From RGIG2206 sp045579085 (GTDB lineage Bacteria; Bacillota; Clostridia; Oscillospirales; Acutalibacteraceae): a stretch of DNA of 64,000 bases. The translations under genes and the position numbers were made by a program. This document shows positions 36,901 to 45,873 of this stretch, in pieces. The stretch lies in assembly GCA_045579085.1 (NCBI GenBank), contig JAZNLO010000010.1, forward strand, positions 16,761 through 80,760, in the 5' to 3' direction. The notes under the pieces were generated by a model, which saw nothing but the letters and a program-made list of their open reading frames with translations, made no database searches and was not told the DNA's origin. Position 1 is the stretch's first letter. The number at the start of each line of letters is the position of its first letter.

Positions 36901-37169
36901 TCCTTAAGGAAAACGGCATACGCACCCATGTGTTAAAGAAAATTAGTGATAACAGTGAAGAAATCCCCGATGCAATCCGTCAGGGACACATTGCATACGT
37001 GCTCAACACAAGGGATATCGGCTCATCCTCTGAGGCGAGTGACGGTCAAAAGATTCGTCAGCTTGCAACCGATAACAACGTTACAATATTCACTTCTCTT
37101 GATACAGTAAGAGTTTTGCTCGATGTCCTTGAGGAAACCACATTGACCATTTCCACAATCGACGCTTAA
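33996..37169 (+). CDS. carB: Carbamoyl-phosphate synthase large subunit
   Basis: A protein of 1057 residues, full length. The two homologous ATP-grasp halves begin at [20 protein letters not shown] (about 13-32) and [18 protein letters not shown] (about 550-567). The C-terminal MGS-like allosteric domain (about 930-1057) would bind UMP. It uses ammonia from the glutaminase subunit CarA, but no carA gene is in the window. CGGGAGG precedes the ATG. It is the second gene of the pyr operon. Confidence 0.96.
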   Translation: [1057 protein letters not shown]

Positions 37170-37182
37170 AATAGGTGTAAAA

Positions 37183-37917
37183 ATGAAAGACAGTATATTC
37201 AGGATAATTGAAAACGTGCCGCTTACACAAAACGTGTTCAAAATGCGCCTTGAGGGTGACACAAGCGAAATAAAAAACAGCGGCGAATTTATAAACATTA
37301 AGCTCGATGGGCTGTATCTTCGCCGCCCGATATCAGTGTGCGACGCTGATTCCACCACAGTCACGATAATATATAAAGTGGTCGGCAAGGGCACTCAGCA
37401 GATGAGCGAGATGAGTATAGGTGAGGAGTTGCTTGTGCTCACAGGGCTCGGTAATGGCTACGATACAGCTGTATCAGGTGAAAAGCCGTTGCTGCTCGGC
37501 GGAGGAGTAGGAGTACCGCCGCTTTATATGTTGGCAAAGCAGCTTGTAGAGCAGGGCAAGAGCGTAAGCGTTGTGCTCGGCTTTAACAGTAAGAGCGAAG
37601 TGTTCTATGAAGACGAGTTCAAAGCACTCGGCTGCAGTGTGCGTGTTACAACTGCAGACGGCAGCTACGGTACAAAAGGCTTCGTAACAGACGCTATGGC
37701 AGACGACTACACCTATTTTTACACTTGCGGACCTGAGCCGATGCTCAAAGCGGTGTATAAGGCTACAAAAACGAGCGGTCAGCTCAGCTTTGAGGAGAGA
37801 ATGGGTTGCGGCTTCGGCGCCTGTATGGGATGCAGCTGCAAAACCATCGCTGGTTATAAGAGAATCTGCAAGGACGGACCTGTTATGCTGAAGGAGGAGA
37901 TTTTATGGGAAGACTAA
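37183..37917 (+). CDS. pyrK: Dihydroorotate dehydrogenase electron-transfer subunit
   Basis: A 244-residue FAD/2Fe-2S subunit of class 1B dihydroorotate dehydrogenase, passing electrons to NAD+. The FAD part has LRRPISVCD (about 47-55), the NAD part has LLGGGVGVPPLY (about 105-116), and the cluster cysteines lie in GCGFGACMGCSCK (about 207-219) with a later Cys. The end overlaps pyrD by 13 bases. Confidence 0.94.
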   Translation: MKDSIFRIIENVPLTQNVFKMRLEGDTSEIKNSGEFINIKLDGLYLRRPISVCDADSTTVTIIYKVVGKGTQQMSEMSIGEELLVLTGLGNGYDTAVSGEKPLLLGGGVGVPPLYMLAKQLVEQGKSVSVVLGFNSKSEVFYEDEFKALGCSVRVTTADGSYGTKGFVTDAMADDYTYFYTCGPEPMLKAVYKATKTSGQLSFEERMGCGFGACMGCSCKTIAGYKRICKDGPVMLKEEILWED

Positions 37918-38816
37918 GCGTTAAGCTGTGCGGCATAGAGCTTGATAACCCAATAATCCCCGCTTCGGGCACCTTTGGTTACGGCTATGAATTCGCAGAG
38001 TTTTACGATATAAACTGTCTTGGCACCTTCTCATTCAAGGGCACAACAAGACAGGCACGCTTTGGCAATCCAACGCCCAGAATAGCTGAGTGTTATGCAG
38101 GAATGATTAACGCAGTAGGACTGCAAAATCCTGGCGTAGATAAGGTTATCAGCGAGGAACTGCCCAAGCTTAAGAAGTGCTTTGATAAGCCGGTAATGGC
38201 AAACGTCAGCGGCTTTTCCGTTGAGGACTACGCTTATACTTGCGAAAGACTTGACAAAGAGCAGCAGGTAGGCTGGCTCGAGGTTAACGTAAGCTGCCCC
38301 AACGTTCATGGCGGAGGAATGAGCTTTGGTACGTCACCTGAGGCGGCGGCAGAGGTGGTAAGAGCGGTTAAAAAGGTTACCACTAAGCCTGTTATAATAA
38401 AGCTTTCACCAAACGTTACCGATATTGTAAGCATAGCTAAGGCTTGCGAGAGCGAGGGCGCAGACGCAATTAGCCTTATTAATACAATGCTCGGTATGAG
38501 AATCAATCTCAATACAAGAAAGCCTGTCATAGCAAATACAATGGGCGGTTTTTCAGGACCGGCAATTTTCCCTGTTGCGCTGAGAATGGTATATCAGGTG
38601 GCAAATGCGGTTGACGTTCCCATAATCGGAATGGGCGGAGTATCAAGCGCAGAAGACGTAATCGAGATGATGCTTGCGGGTGCAACTGCAGTTGAAATCG
38701 GTGCGGCAAACCTTATAAATCCGTTTGCGTGCCGCGATATAATAAACGAGCTGCCAAACGTAATGGATAAATTTAAAATAGAAAACTTAAGTGATATAAT
38801 AGGAGGTACAAGGTAA
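37905..38816 (+). CDS. pyrD: Dihydroorotate dehydrogenase, catalytic subunit (class 1B)
   Basis: A 303-residue FMN enzyme oxidising dihydroorotate to orotate. It has [13 protein letters not shown] near residues 11-23, the VNVSCPN motif (about 128-134) with the class 1 catalytic cysteine, and the FMN phosphate-binding [11 protein letters not shown]. It overlaps pyrK upstream and pyrF by one base downstream (TAATG), with AGGAGG before pyrF. Confidence 0.95.
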   Translation: MGRLSVKLCGIELDNPIIPASGTFGYGYEFAEFYDINCLGTFSFKGTTRQARFGNPTPRIAECYAGMINAVGLQNPGVDKVISEELPKLKKCFDKPVMANVSGFSVEDYAYTCERLDKEQQVGWLEVNVSCPNVHGGGMSFGTSPEAAAEVVRAVKKVTTKPVIIKLSPNVTDIVSIAKACESEGADAISLINTMLGMRINLNTRKPVIANTMGGFSGPAIFPVALRMVYQVANAVDVPIIGMGGVSSAEDVIEMMLAGATAVEIGAANLINPFACRDIINELPNVMDKFKIENLSDIIGGTR

Positions 38817-39514
38817 TGGGAAAGGACGTAATCATTGCTTGCGATTTTGCAAGCGCAAAGGACACCTTTGCATTTCTTGATAAGTTTACCGATTGCAAAC
38901 CTTTTGTAAAAATCGGAATGGAGCTTTTTTACGCAGAGGGACCGTCAATAGTGCACGAAATCAAAAGGCGCGGACATAAGATATTCCTCGACCTTAAATT
39001 GCACGATATTCCAAACACAGTAAAAAAAGCGATGAGCGTGCTCTCAAACCTTGATGTTGATATATGCAACCTCCACGCCGGCGGCACAATCAGAATGATG
39101 GAGGCAGCGATTGAGGGGCTTACCCGTGCAGACGGCACACGTCCACTGCTTATCGCAGTAACTCAGCTCACTTCAACCGACCAGGAATCAATGGAGAACG
39201 ATTTGCTTATAAACGAGCCGATAGACAAGGTTGTAATGCACTATGCCGAGAATGCAAAGAAAGCAGGACTTGACGGAGTTGTATGCTCACCGCTTGAGGC
39301 AGAAAAGGTGCACGCAGTTTGCGGCAAGGAATTTTTAACAATAACACCCGGTGTTCGCTTTGCAGACGGCGATATCGGCGACCAGAAGCGTGTTATGACA
39401 CCTGCACAGGCAAAGGTTATAGGCTCGGATTACATCGTAGTTGGCAGACCGATAACCGCAGCAGAGGACGTAGTAGCAGCGTATAAGCGTTGCGTGGAAG
39501 AATTTATAGGTTAA
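38816..39514 (+). CDS. pyrF: Orotidine 5'-phosphate decarboxylase
   Basis: A 232-residue decarboxylase making UMP. The catalytic motif is [11 protein letters not shown] (about residues 60-70), with Asp-Lys-x-x-Asp intact, and the phosphate-binding VVGRPI lies near the end. It starts in the pyrD stop, so it is coupled. The class is the shorter bacterial type similar to Bacillus PyrF. Confidence 0.95.
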   Translation: MGKDVIIACDFASAKDTFAFLDKFTDCKPFVKIGMELFYAEGPSIVHEIKRRGHKIFLDLKLHDIPNTVKKAMSVLSNLDVDICNLHAGGTIRMMEAAIEGLTRADGTRPLLIAVTQLTSTDQESMENDLLINEPIDKVVMHYAENAKKAGLDGVVCSPLEAEKVHAVCGKEFLTITPGVRFADGDIGDQKRVMTPAQAKVIGSDYIVVGRPITAAEDVVAAYKRCVEEFIG

Positions 39515-39527
39515 AGGAGAAAACAAA

Positions 39528-40169
39528 ATGGAACTCAGAGAACTGATTGCAAAGGATTTACTTAAGATTAAGGCAGTGTTTTTCAGACCTGAAGAGCCGT
39601 TTACATGGGCAAGCGGAATCAAAAGCCCCGTCTATTGTGATAACCGCCTTACGCTCACGGCACCCGAAGTCCGCACAGACGTAGAAAACGGCTTGGCACA
39701 GCTTATAAAGGAAAACTATCCTGATGCTCAGGTGCTTATGGGCACCTCAACTGCAGGTATAGCACACGCCGCAATCACCGCTCACATTCTTGATATGCCT
39801 ATGGGTTATGTGCGTTCAGGCGCAAAGGACCACGGTAGACAGAATCAGATTGAGGGCAGACTTGAAAAGGGACAAAAGGTTGTAGTTGTAGAAGACCTTA
39901 TTTCAACAGGCGGCAGTGTAATCGAGGTAGTAAACGTATTGCGTGAGGCTGGAGCAGAGGTGCTCGGCATCGTGTCAATCTTCACCTATGGAATGAAGAA
40001 GGGTATCGAGCGTCTTGCAGCAGCAGAAGTTAAAAACGTGTCCCTCACCAATTTCGACTGCATCGCAGAGGTGGCAGCTCAGGAAGGATATATCAAGCAA
40101 GAGGACATCGCGCGCTTGATAGCCTTTAGAAACAATCCGTCTGATGAGAGCTGGATTGGAGGCAAATAA
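39528..40169 (+). CDS. pyrE: Orotate phosphoribosyltransferase
   Basis: A 213-residue enzyme joining orotate and PRPP to OMP. The PRPP loop is VVVVEDLISTGGS (about 119-131), and the N-terminal FTWASGIKSPVYCDNR is typical. AAAGGAG precedes the ATG. pyrB follows with no intergenic base. Confidence 0.94.
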   Translation: MELRELIAKDLLKIKAVFFRPEEPFTWASGIKSPVYCDNRLTLTAPEVRTDVENGLAQLIKENYPDAQVLMGTSTAGIAHAAITAHILDMPMGYVRSGAKDHGRQNQIEGRLEKGQKVVVVEDLISTGGSVIEVVNVLREAGAEVLGIVSIFTYGMKKGIERLAAAEVKNVSLTNFDCIAEVAAQEGYIKQEDIARLIAFRNNPSDESWIGGK

Positions 40170-41231
40170 ATGAGGAGTATTATAGATACCCCTGATTTAA
40201 GCATAGACGAGCTCTATGAGCTTATGAACACAGCGCTCGACATAATTTCATCGCCTGAAAAGTATGCAAAGGCGTGTCAGGGCAAGAAGCTGGCAACGCT
40301 GTTTTTCGAGCCGTCAACAAGAACCAGACTCAGCTTTGAAGCAGCAATGTACGAGCTCGGCGGCAATGTGTTGTCTGTAACTGATGCCGCTTCCTCGTCT
40401 GCGGCAAAGGGAGAGAGCCTTGCCGATACAGCAAAGGTTATAAGCTGTTATGCAGATATCGTCGCAATCCGTCATGCAAAGGACGGCTCTGCGCTTGTGA
40501 CAGCAAACAACGCCACAGTGCCCGTGATAAATGCGGGCGACGGCGGCCATTGTCATCCAACCCAGACGCTTGCCGATTTGCTGACAATATATAGGGAAAA
40601 GGGCAGACTTGATAACCTCACAGTAGGACTTTGCGGCGACTTAAAATACGGTAGAACAGTCCACTCGCTTATAGCGGCATTGTCAAGATATAGTGGGGTA
40701 AAGTTCGTGCTGATTTCGCCTGAGGAGTTGAAACTGCCCGACTACGTTAAGCAAGGCATAAGCTATGAGGAAACCGCTTCGCTTGAAAATGTGCTCGGCA
40801 AGCTTGACGTGCTGTATATGACAAGGATTCAGCGCGAGCGTTTTGACAATCCCGATGAGTATGAGCGGCTCAAAGATAGCTATATTCTAACAGCTGAGAA
40901 AATGGAACTTGCAAAAGAGGATTGCAGCGTGCTGCATCCGCTTCCCAGAGTTAACGAGATAAGCGTTAAGGTTGATGACGATAAGCGTGCTTGCTATTTC
41001 AAGCAGGTTGCAAACGGCAAGTATATGCGTATGGCGCTGATTTTAAAGCTGCTTGAGGACGCAAAGAACAACCCTGTAAGACAGCAAAGACAGTTTGACG
41101 TTTCAGGCGGTTGCCGTTGCTCAAATCCGCGTTGCATCACAACAGTTGAGCAGGAGCTTGAGCAAAGATTCAATATACTTGAAAACGGCGATTACAGCTG
41201 CGCTTATTGTGAAACAGTGGTTAAAAAATAA
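40170..41231 (+). CDS. pyrB: Aspartate carbamoyltransferase with a PyrI-type zinc domain
   Basis: A 353-residue protein. The catalytic part (about 1-305) has the carbamoyl-phosphate motif [12 protein letters not shown] (46-57), [11 protein letters not shown] and the [10 protein letters not shown] loop. The last 45 residues hold Cys317-x4-Cys322-x21-Cys344-x2-Cys347, in the same spacing style as the zinc site of the regulatory chain PyrI (C-x4-C-x23-C-x2-C). The nucleotide-binding allosteric domain of PyrI is not there. So the chain seems to carry its own zinc module without allosteric control. It is the last gene of the pyr operon and ends in a terminator. Confidence 0.92.
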   Translation: MRSIIDTPDLSIDELYELMNTALDIISSPEKYAKACQGKKLATLFFEPSTRTRLSFEAAMYELGGNVLSVTDAASSSAAKGESLADTAKVISCYADIVAIRHAKDGSALVTANNATVPVINAGDGGHCHPTQTLADLLTIYREKGRLDNLTVGLCGDLKYGRTVHSLIAALSRYSGVKFVLISPEELKLPDYVKQGISYEETASLENVLGKLDVLYMTRIQRERFDNPDEYERLKDSYILTAEKMELAKEDCSVLHPLPRVNEISVKVDDDKRACYFKQVANGKYMRMALILKLLEDAKNNPVRQQRQFDVSGGCRCSNPRCITTVEQELEQRFNILENGDYSCAYCETVVKK

Positions 41232-41249
41232 AAGCATAAACAAAAAACA

Positions 41250-41280
41250 GGTTGCCGATGTTTTCGGCAACCGATTTTTT
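41250..41280. terminator. Bidirectional terminator between pyrB and the comEA-like gene
   Basis: Stem GGTTGCCGA (41250-41258) with its complement (41264-41272), then GATTTTTT. Confidence 0.88.
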
Positions 41281-41290
41281 ATATCCTTGA

Positions 41291-41671
41291 TTATTCAATT
41301 GTTATAAACGGCTTAATTTTCTCTAACAACTTTTCACCGATACCACTAACGTTTAATAATTCATCAACGCTTGAAAAATCGCCGTGCTCATTGCGATACT
41401 CAATTATAGCCCTTGCTTTTGCTTCTCCGATACCGCTTACCGTGCGAAGCGTGTCTTCATCAGCGGTGTTGATGTTAACTTGCTTTTGAGTAGCATCCTT
41501 CGACTCAAAACTAACGCTGTTTACTACGTAAGTGATAACATTTCCGTCTTGAGCGGGTACGTTGCTGAAAAATTTGAAAGCCACAAGAAACAACAGCACC
41601 ACAAGCGAGATAATAATTGTTAGTTTTTCTGTTGGATTAAGACTAAAATCCGAAGTTCTGTAAGTTTTCAT
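41291..41671 (-). CDS. ComEA-like helix-hairpin-helix protein, short form
   Basis: A 126-residue protein. One membrane helix (about 14-34) is followed by a linker (35-60) and a C-terminal helix-hairpin-helix pair, VNINTADEDTLRTVSGIG (about 65-82) and LLNVSGIGEKLLEKIKPFI (about 104-122), as in the DNA receptor ComEA. The SLBB domain of full ComEA is missing. It would sit on the outer face of the membrane and bind DNA, possibly for uptake; no comEB/comEC is beside it. Confidence 0.85.
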   Translation of the reverse strand: MKTYRTSDFSLNPTEKLTIIISLVVLLFLVAFKFFSNVPAQDGNVITYVVNSVSFESKDATQKQVNINTADEDTLRTVSGIGEAKARAIIEYRNEHGDFSSVDELLNVSGIGEKLLEKIKPFITIE

Positions 41672-41703
41672 TTTGCAATCCTTTGATATTGGCAGTTTTT
41701 CTT

Positions 41704-41731
41704 ATAATATAACATTACAGCAACAACTCAA
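41704..41731 (-). promoter_or_regulatory. Promoter of the comEA-like gene
   Basis: On the minus strand: TTGAGT, 16-base spacer, TATTAT. Confidence 0.5.
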
Positions 41732-41767
41732 AAAACGCAAGATAAAAAGGCAAAAGATGGTTTTTAC

Positions 41768-41796
41768 TTGTAAAGAAAGTTGCGTTGTGGTATTAT
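41768..41796 (+). promoter_or_regulatory. Promoter of the ABC/FtsX gene pair
   Basis: TTGTAA, 17-base spacer, TATTAT. Confidence 0.7.
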
Positions 41797-41838
41797 TGTA
41801 TGCATAAAAGCTAAGGTAAGTTTAAACGGAGTGAGCGT

Positions 41839-42534
41839 ATGAGTTTTATCAGGCTTAACGGAATAAATAAGAGCTATAACGCTGAGAAAACGCAAGTAAA
41901 CGCCCTGAGTGATATTTCGTTTGAAATAGACAGGGGAGAGTTTGTGGTTGTTGTCGGCGCATCTGGTGCGGGCAAGACAACCTTGCTCAGCTTGATTGGC
42001 GCAATGGAAAAGGCGGATTCGGGTGAAATCAAGGTTGGAGCAAGCGTTATCGGTGATATGAGCGATAGCGAGCTTGTTGAGTATCGCCGCAATGAAATCG
42101 GTTTTGCGTTTGAAAACGCAAACCTTGTTGACGAAATGACCGCTCAGGAAAATATCGAATTAGCATCGAGCGTATGCAAAAACTGCTTTTCGGCGCAAAA
42201 AATGCTGCGCACTTTCGGGCTTGAGGATAAAAAAGATTTGCTTGCAAGGCAGCTTTCAGACAGTGAAAAGCGCCGCCTCGCAATAGCGGCAGCACTTGGC
42301 AAAAACCCACCCATACTGCTACTTGATGATCCTATGCGTGAGCTTGGCGAGAAAACAGGCAAACAGGTGCTGAGTCTTGTTCACAGCGCTTGCAGAGCAA
42401 CGAGAATGACCGTCATAGTTTCAACAGAAAATCCGCTTTTGGCATCAGCGGCAGATAGAGCCATCACATTAGATGGGGGACGGCTTTCGTCTGTAAAGCA
42501 AAACAAGGTAGTGGTAGGAATAGAAAAGCTTTAA
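41839..42534 (+). CDS. LolD/MacB-type ABC ATPase with degenerate motifs
   Basis: A 231-residue ABC ATPase. Walker A is intact (GASGAGKTT, 40-48), but other catalytic features are altered: the Q-loop glutamine is Glu92, the signature LSGGQ reads LSDSE (139-143), the Walker B glutamate is Asp164 in LLLDDP, and the H-loop histidine is replaced in STENP (195-199). ATP hydrolysis may be weak or absent. Family relatives drive lipoprotein release or mechanotransmission with an FtsX-type permease, and such a permease follows after 28 bases. It has its own promoter. Confidence 0.87.
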   Translation: MSFIRLNGINKSYNAEKTQVNALSDISFEIDRGEFVVVVGASGAGKTTLLSLIGAMEKADSGEIKVGASVIGDMSDSELVEYRRNEIGFAFENANLVDEMTAQENIELASSVCKNCFSAQKMLRTFGLEDKKDLLARQLSDSEKRRLAIAAALGKNPPILLLDDPMRELGEKTGKQVLSLVHSACRATRMTVIVSTENPLLASAADRAITLDGGRLSSVKQNKVVVGIEKL

Positions 42535-42562
42535 AGGCAACAAAACAAGTAGGAGATACAGT

Positions 42563-44569
42563 ATGAAAAATCTTCATATATCGTCTGCGTTAAGGAATGT
42601 AAAGCTGAGATTCGGCAGTTTTATTGCAGTATTATTAGTTATAGCGCTGGGCGCAAGCCTGTTTGCAGGTGTAAAAGCGGCACAGCTTGATATGCTAAAG
42701 AGCGCAGATAAATATTATAACGATAACAAGCTGATGGACGTGAAACTAACGTCTGTAAACGGCTTTTCAGACGATGATATTAATCTCATAAAAGAGCAGT
42801 TTGAGTGCACAGCTGTGCCGTCTTATTATGTTGAGAACGCCGTCAGCGTAGGCAAAACCAACTTCACAGCAAGCTTCACTTCTTACACTCAAGCAGTCAA
42901 TGTGCTAACGCTCACAAAGGGCAGACTTCCCAAATCAGCAGGGGAATGTGTCGCCTCTGCAGACAGCCGATTGACGAAGCTTAAAATTGGTGACGAAGTA
43001 ATAGTTAATGAAGAGGGCACAGGCTTAAAGACTAAAAAGCTAAAGGTTGTAGGCCTGTATAAAAGCCCACTCTATTTGTCGGGCGAGAGCTTTGGTAAAA
43101 GTGAGGCAGAGGGCAAAAAGATAGGCAACGCCCTGTATGTAACCGAGGATGCGTTTAGTATGACTCGTGCAAATCAGCTTTATCTGCGTATGGGTTTTCT
43201 GCGTGAGAGTAACTGTTATACAACCACATATAACCAGTCTGTAAAATCCGTTATTGAGAGAATAGAGGCTCTCTCAAAGGTGCAGTTAGAAACCATAAAA
43301 GACGGTGATATCGACCTTAGACATATCGGATTAGAAAACATAAGTGCAGAAATGAAAGTCAAGCTCGATAATGTTTATGCGGTATATGATGAGGTTGTTA
43401 AGCAGCAAGAAGAACTTAATAAAATCAAAAAGGATATAGATGAGCTTGGCATCAAGCTTGAAGCCGCTTATGCCGAATATAATTTTGCGTCGAGCGAGGC
43501 GGATAGAGGCGAAAACGAGAATAAGAAAGCGGAAGAAGAGTATAAAAAAGGCGTAGAAGCGGTTACTAATAAGGAGGCGGAGTTGACCGCCTTGAAGCTT
43601 GAAATCAGCACAAAGGCGAGCGAGCGAGATGCCGCTAAAATTGCTTATGATACAGCGGCAGAGGAGCTTAAGCTGCTTGAAGAGGGCACCGACGAGCACA
43701 CCGCAAAAAAGACAGCGGTTGAAACGCTCAAAGCTGACCTTGATGCAAAAAATGCTGCGGTAGAGGAGCTTGAGAAAAAAGCGACTCAGATGCAGACTGA
43801 AATAGACAGTATGAAAGCGCAGTATCAGTCCAAGTTTGATAGTGTTAAAGAAAGCCTTAAACCCTTGCTTGAATCTGAAATCAAGTCAGAGGAGCATTAT
43901 AAGGAGATGGATAAGCTTTATAATCAGGCAATGTCTGAATATGAGATAAAAAAAGGCTCCTACTTAGAACAGGCAAATGCAGTAAGCGAGCAGTTAATCG
44001 AGATACGAATTGCGATATACACAATATTATCTGAGCATAAAACCTTGTGGAAGGGCTCCGATAGAAACATCTTGCCCGATTATAAAAGTATCCCTGAAAA
44101 AGCCGCAAGCTTGGGACTTTTCGGCTTGTCAGACAGTAAAACGTTCCCCCTGATACTGTTTATTGCAGCACTTGTTTGCGTTGCTCCGCTTATTGTGTTT
44201 GTAAATAAGCAAAGCGCGCAGATAGGCTTGATGAAAGCAATGGGAATCAGCTCGGTTGCAGTTTGGCTCCGTTTTGTGCTGTTTTCCGTGCTCGCAACAG
44301 TAATCGGTTGCGTTGTCGGCTGCTGTATCGGCTTTGAGGTGGTATCACCGATGATTATAAACTCGGCTGATTCTGTTTATGGCATCACTGCTGCAGTGTC
44401 GGGCTTTAGTGCATCGGCTTTATTTGTTGCACTAACTATAACACTTGTGTGCACAACGCTGACAGTAACGCTTTTGTGTTGCTTTAAGTTGAGAAAGCAA
44501 CCCGCTCAACTGATAAATAAACCGCATAGCGTTAAAGACAACGAAACAGAGAATGCTGATATAGATTAA
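42563..44569 (+). CDS. FtsX/MacB-type permease with extracytoplasmic coiled coil
   Basis: A 668-residue membrane protein. One N-terminal helix (about 17-40), an outside part of nearly 490 residues, then three helices (about 531-550, 573-598, 618-645) ending in a cytoplasmic tail: the MacB/FtsX topology. The outside part has a MacB-like core (about 45-230) and a long Lys/Glu/Ala-rich coiled coil (about 270-430). It pairs with the preceding ATPase and may transmit force to an envelope partner, as FtsEX does to hydrolases. The partner is not known. It ends at a perfect palindromic terminator. Confidence 0.88.
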   Translation: MKNLHISSALRNVKLRFGSFIAVLLVIALGASLFAGVKAAQLDMLKSADKYYNDNKLMDVKLTSVNGFSDDDINLIKEQFECTAVPSYYVENAVSVGKTNFTASFTSYTQAVNVLTLTKGRLPKSAGECVASADSRLTKLKIGDEVIVNEEGTGLKTKKLKVVGLYKSPLYLSGESFGKSEAEGKKIGNALYVTEDAFSMTRANQLYLRMGFLRESNCYTTTYNQSVKSVIERIEALSKVQLETIKDGDIDLRHIGLENISAEMKVKLDNVYAVYDEVVKQQEELNKIKKDIDELGIKLEAAYAEYNFASSEADRGENENKKAEEEYKKGVEAVTNKEAELTALKLEISTKASERDAAKIAYDTAAEELKLLEEGTDEHTAKKTAVETLKADLDAKNAAVEELEKKATQMQTEIDSMKAQYQSKFDSVKESLKPLLESEIKSEEHYKEMDKLYNQAMSEYEIKKGSYLEQANAVSEQLIEIRIAIYTILSEHKTLWKGSDRNILPDYKSIPEKAASLGLFGLSDSKTFPLILFIAALVCVAPLIVFVNKQSAQIGLMKAMGISSVAVWLRFVLFSVLATVIGCVVGCCIGFEVVSPMIINSADSVYGITAAVSGFSASALFVALTITLVCTTLTVTLLCCFKLRKQPAQLINKPHSVKDNETENADID

Positions 44570-44605
44570 AAAACTGCCAAACGGGATATCCCGTTTGGCA
44601 GTTTT
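44570..44605. terminator. Perfect 36-base palindromic bidirectional terminator
   Basis: An 18-base arm starting AAAACTGCCAAACGGG and its exact complement, lying between the permease gene and ychF. Confidence 0.9.
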
Positions 44606-44626
44606 TGCTTAGCTGAATATATTTCT

Positions 44627-45721
44627 TTATACGTTAAACCTGAATAAAACAACGTCGCCATCTTTCATAACGTATTCCTTGCCCTCGCTTCTGACCAGAC
44701 CTTTTTCCTTAGCGGCGGTCATATTTCCGCACGCCATAAGGTCATCAAAGGAAACAACCTCTGCGCGAATGAAACCGCGTTCAAAGTCAGAGTGAATTTT
44801 GCCTGCTGCTTGGGGAGCCTTCGTGCCTTCGGTTATTGTCCAGGCCCTTACCTCAGGCTTGCCTGCTGTGAGGTAAGATATAAGTCCAAGCAATGAATAG
44901 CCCTCTTTTATCAGTCTGTCAAGTCCTGAACATTCAAGACCAAGCTCGCCTAAGAACATTTGCTTTTCTTCCTCGTCCATATCAGCAATCTGAGCTTCCA
45001 TCTCAGCGCAAATCGGCAAGCAGCCTGCCTTTTCCGACTCAGCAAGCTTTTTCACAGCCATGTAGTTTGCGTTGTTTTCAATGCCCGAGATAAAGTCGTC
45101 TTCGCCCATGTTGCACGCATATATAACAGGCTTTGACGAGAGCAGAGCGCTTGTTGCGATTATCTGAGCGGTAACGTCGTTTGTTTCGATTGAACGTGCA
45201 GGCTTGTTGGCTTCAAGATGCTCGATAAGTTCTTTTAAGAAATCAACTTCCTCTTGCATTTTCTTGTCACCTTTAAGTGCCTTGCAAGCCCTGTCATATC
45301 TGCGCTGAGCCATCTCGATATCGCTTAAAATCAACTCAATGTTGATGGTGTCAATATCTCTTAACGGGTCAACCGAGCCATCAACGTGAACGATATCTGT
45401 GCTTTCAAAGCACCTTACAACGTGAATTATTGCATCAACCTCACGTATGTGCGATAAAAACTTGTTGCCAAGCCCCTCGCCTTTGGAAGCGCCCTTTACA
45501 AGACCGGCGATGTCCACAAATTCTATAGTGGCAGGTGTGAACTTGTCAGGCTGATACATCTCAGCGAGCTTGTCAAGCCTTTCATCAGGCACAGAAACCA
45601 TACCAATGTTTGGCTCTATGGTGCAAAAGGGATAGTTTGCAGATTGAGCGCCGGCGTTGGTGATAGCGTTAAAAAGGGTAGACTTTCCCACGTTGGGCAA
45701 ACCCACAATACCTAATTTCAT
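44627..45721 (-). CDS. ychF: YchF/Ola1-type P-loop ATPase
   Basis: A 364-residue TRAFAC-class protein that binds ribosomes and hydrolyses ATP. It begins [15 protein letters not shown] (P loop residues 8-15) and has [17 protein letters not shown] (switch region) and a C-terminal TGS domain (about 280-364) with [22 protein letters not shown] chose the ATG at 45721, which gives the invariant N-terminus and has GAGAGG upstream; the frame is open six codons further. It is involved in translation and stress response. Confidence 0.95.
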   Translation of the reverse strand: MKLGIVGLPNVGKSTLFNAITNAGAQSANYPFCTIEPNIGMVSVPDERLDKLAEMYQPDKFTPATIEFVDIAGLVKGASKGEGLGNKFLSHIREVDAIIHVVRCFESTDIVHVDGSVDPLRDIDTINIELILSDIEMAQRRYDRACKALKGDKKMQEEVDFLKELIEHLEANKPARSIETNDVTAQIIATSALLSSKPVIYACNMGEDDFISGIENNANYMAVKKLAESEKAGCLPICAEMEAQIADMDEEEKQMFLGELGLECSGLDRLIKEGYSLLGLISYLTAGKPEVRAWTITEGTKAPQAAGKIHSDFERGFIRAEVVSFDDLMACGNMTAAKEKGLVRSEGKEYVMKDGDVVLFRFNV

Positions 45722-45756
45722 ATCTAAAAATCCTCTCAAAAGTGATAACTTACAGT

Positions 45757-45785
45757 ATTATACAGCTTTTAGGTCAAATAATCAA
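45757..45785 (-). promoter_or_regulatory. Sigma-A promoter of ychF
   Basis: On the minus strand: TTGATT, 17-base spacer, TATAAT. Confidence 0.75.
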
Positions 45786-45794
45786 GTATTAAGG

Positions 45795-45824
45795 TTGACA
45801 AGAAGCGTGCATTTTTGGTAAAAT
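45795..45824 (+). promoter_or_regulatory. Sigma-A promoter of the yloC-remA-gmk-rpoZ cluster
   Basis: TTGACA, 18-base spacer, TAAAAT. It is divergent from the ychF promoter; the two -35 boxes are about 10 bases apart. Confidence 0.75.
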
Positions 45825-45873
45825 AAACTGATAAAATATTGCATTTAATGTGCGTATGAAAGAGATGAAAGCA

